DNA from: Aradus depressus
Taxonomy: Eukaryota > Arthropoda > Insecta > Hemiptera > Aradidae
Direction of reading: 5' to 3'
Length of the DNA stretch: 64,000 nucleotides
NCBI GenBank assembly: GCA_963662175.1
Contig: OY759214.1
Location: 6,510,001 to 6,574,000 of the forward strand
The position numbers and the translations under genes are program-made. The first letter of the stretch is position 1. Every line of letters starts with the position of its first letter. Under the pieces are notes generated by a model. The model saw nothing but the letters and a program-made list of their open reading frames with translations, made no database searches and had not been told where the DNA came from. This document shows positions 62,689 through 64,000 of this stretch, piece after piece.

Positions 62689-63012
62689 CTACTGTTGCCT
62701 ACTACTGTACCTTGGTTCACCTGTAGCCTTCTCCCAGATAGGTCTGCCCTCTGCTACCTGCTCCTGCCTCACCACATTTTTTCCCCTCTTCGGCTCCTCT
62801 CTCTTTCTTTTTTCTCCCTTCCCCACAGGACCTTCTAATGGATTAATAGCCTCCTCAAACCTGTCCCATTGTGGCCCGACCCTCCACCGAGGCTCTTTCA
62901 CCTTCAAAATCTTCAACCTGCCCACAGGAAAAAGTACCTGTTTTGATTTAAATCTTTTGAAAATTTGTTTAAGTTTATTTGTTTTCAAAATATGGTTCAC
63001 GTAGGTACTCAT
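62689..63012 (-). CDS. Hypothetical basic protein, 107 codons
   Basis: ATG at 63012 (MSTYVNHILKTNKLKQIFKR). It continues PVGRLKILKVKEPRWRVGPQ and KGEKRKREEPKRGKNVVRQE to a stop at 62689. Strongly basic and non-repetitive, with natural composition. It could be an exon or the linker region of a mobile element protein. The stop separates it from the repeat frame 60 bp downstream. Confidence 0.3.
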   Translation of the reverse strand: MSTYVNHILKTNKLKQIFKRFKSKQVLFPVGRLKILKVKEPRWRVGPQWDRFEEAINPLEGPVGKGEKRKREEPKRGKNVVRQEQVAEGRPIWEKATGEPRYSSRQQ

Positions 63013-63520
63013 GTTGGAGACTCACTAAGTGGAAGTCAGATTTGCACAGGCTACTCAGCTGTCGGCAGAAATTAAGAGTTCTATTAAGAAATGCGATGGC
63101 GTTTCACCGCCAACATGTGTTTATTTATTTTTTCTCTAACCGTTGCACGTATACATACGTAACGTGACAAATAGCAGTTTTTGCGCCCCTGGTTGTTATA
63201 AGCTTGGACCTTCTGGGAAGTTCTTTTTGGGTGTCATTGAACTCGTGCAGAAATCTTTAAAATCAGTCAATCAGGGATAATGTTTGGTGATTACAAAAAC
63301 CGACTGTTTCAATGACTCTCCTTCTTCGGCATTGACGGACCTACACCCTGAATGGCTGCACTGTTTTCGATACATTTAAAAATTATATAATACCGTTCAC
63401 AAAGACCCTACCCTAAATGTGAGAAAAAAAATACTACCATGTGTGATCATTAATATAAAGTGCATAATATGATTTTCGAGTCTAGCCGTGTACAACCTGG
63501 CGTTATATAAATTCTTAGGG
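63013..63520. other. No gene seen
   Basis: No recognised element or conserved motif. Confidence 0.35.
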
Positions 63521-63524
63521 AGAG

Positions 63525-63685
63525 GCCGCCAGTAGCTTAGGGGTTGCTTGCTTGCCCGGCCGAGTTGTTTTTTATCTAGGAGGTAAGAAACCGTTGAGCA
63601 CTCCCTCTGTAGGCTAGCAAGCAAGGGGTAAGAGTATTGTATGCTTAGGTCCCTAGGTGCATACCATCCCACCCAGTATATCTAA
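63525..63685 (+). mobile_element. tRNA-SINE subfamily 2, internally deleted
   Basis: AGGCCGCCAGTAGCTTAGGG head, TTTTTTATCTAGGAGGTAAG and the end AGAGTATTGTATGCTTAGGT + CCCTAGGTG. The B-box and most of the body are missing. The window then ends in AT-rich sequence with poly-T at 63812-63836. Confidence 0.7.
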
Positions 63686-64000
63686 AGTTCTTACTGATTT
63701 TTTCCTTATTTTTTAATATTTATCTTTCTTATTTTTCTATTATTTATGTTTCTTTTCTTTATTTATTTTCTTCCTTAATAATATCCCTAATAATTTAGGG
63801 TTAATCTGCAGCATTTTTTTTTTTTTTTTTTTTTTTATAATTTGTAATGAGAAAAACGTTTCCGCACATCAATATACAGACAACGCTAAAAATCAGCTGG
63901 AAAAAAAACTTACTGGCAGGTTTACATGCGCAGAAGCTTCGTTAAATAATTTTGAATCTATTTTAGGAGGTAGAAAAAGACAACAAACAACCTGCAGTGG

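Overview
The window looks like intergenic DNA from an AT-rich, repeat-dense animal genome. An arthropod, probably an insect, is my best guess. That rests on the mixture of families: Jockey-type non-LTR retrotransposons, a Helitron with insect-style termini, Tc1 and hAT transposons, tRNA-derived SINEs ending in CCTAACCTAAC (TTAGG-like), and an initiator-like TCAGTC upstream of the one plausible gene start. There is no operon structure, no rRNA and no CRISPR array. I find no intact long host gene. The best host-gene evidence is one probable first exon (51692-51782, +), one weaker internal exon (53574-53769, -), and exon-like signals in a 166-bp tandem repeat (34165-34965).

Layout. 0-9 kb: a 38-bp satellite (1-1719), copies of a dispersed family here called element X, a TTA-tailed LINE (2001-2990, -), 20-bp and 13-bp minisatellites and a decayed LINE (5295-6543, -). 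9-20 kb: two TIR elements with target duplications (10033-10735; a hAT at 12538-13116), many tRNA-SINE copies, and more element X, one copy of which carries a SINE with an exact 12-bp target duplication (19098-19412). 20.9-24.7 kb: a nest made of a Helitron containing an inverted-repeat element, a broken Tc1 transposon, a second Tc1 end, a probable solo LTR and TA microsatellites. 25-41 kb: Jockey fragments (one a large inverted duplication, another 5'-truncated with poly(A) and an 11-bp target duplication), MITEs, a 166-bp tandem array and about 2.3 kb of nearly featureless AT-rich DNA. 42-45 kb: a GC-rich 146-bp array. 45-51 kb: SINEs, a tRNA-Lys-type primer-binding-site relic, a 63-bp array open for 647 codons on the minus strand, and a palindromic divergent-promoter-like block beside it. 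51-64 kb: the candidate exons, decayed LINEs, SINEs, an inverted-repeat element with 28-bp repeats, a 90-bp array and a final SINE.

Two themes stand out. First, at least five tandem arrays with different periods (38, 20, 13, 12 and 146 bp) lie inside, or are built from, element X, most of them at its terminal motif, so this one family looks like a repeated seed of satellites. Second, a short structured motif (CTGANGA, a hairpin, then CGAAAC) recurs in the tails of several otherwise unlike retroelements. It resembles a hammerhead-ribozyme core, but in most copies it carries an extra nucleotide before stem II. All family assignments come from reading motifs by eye; no database search was possible.
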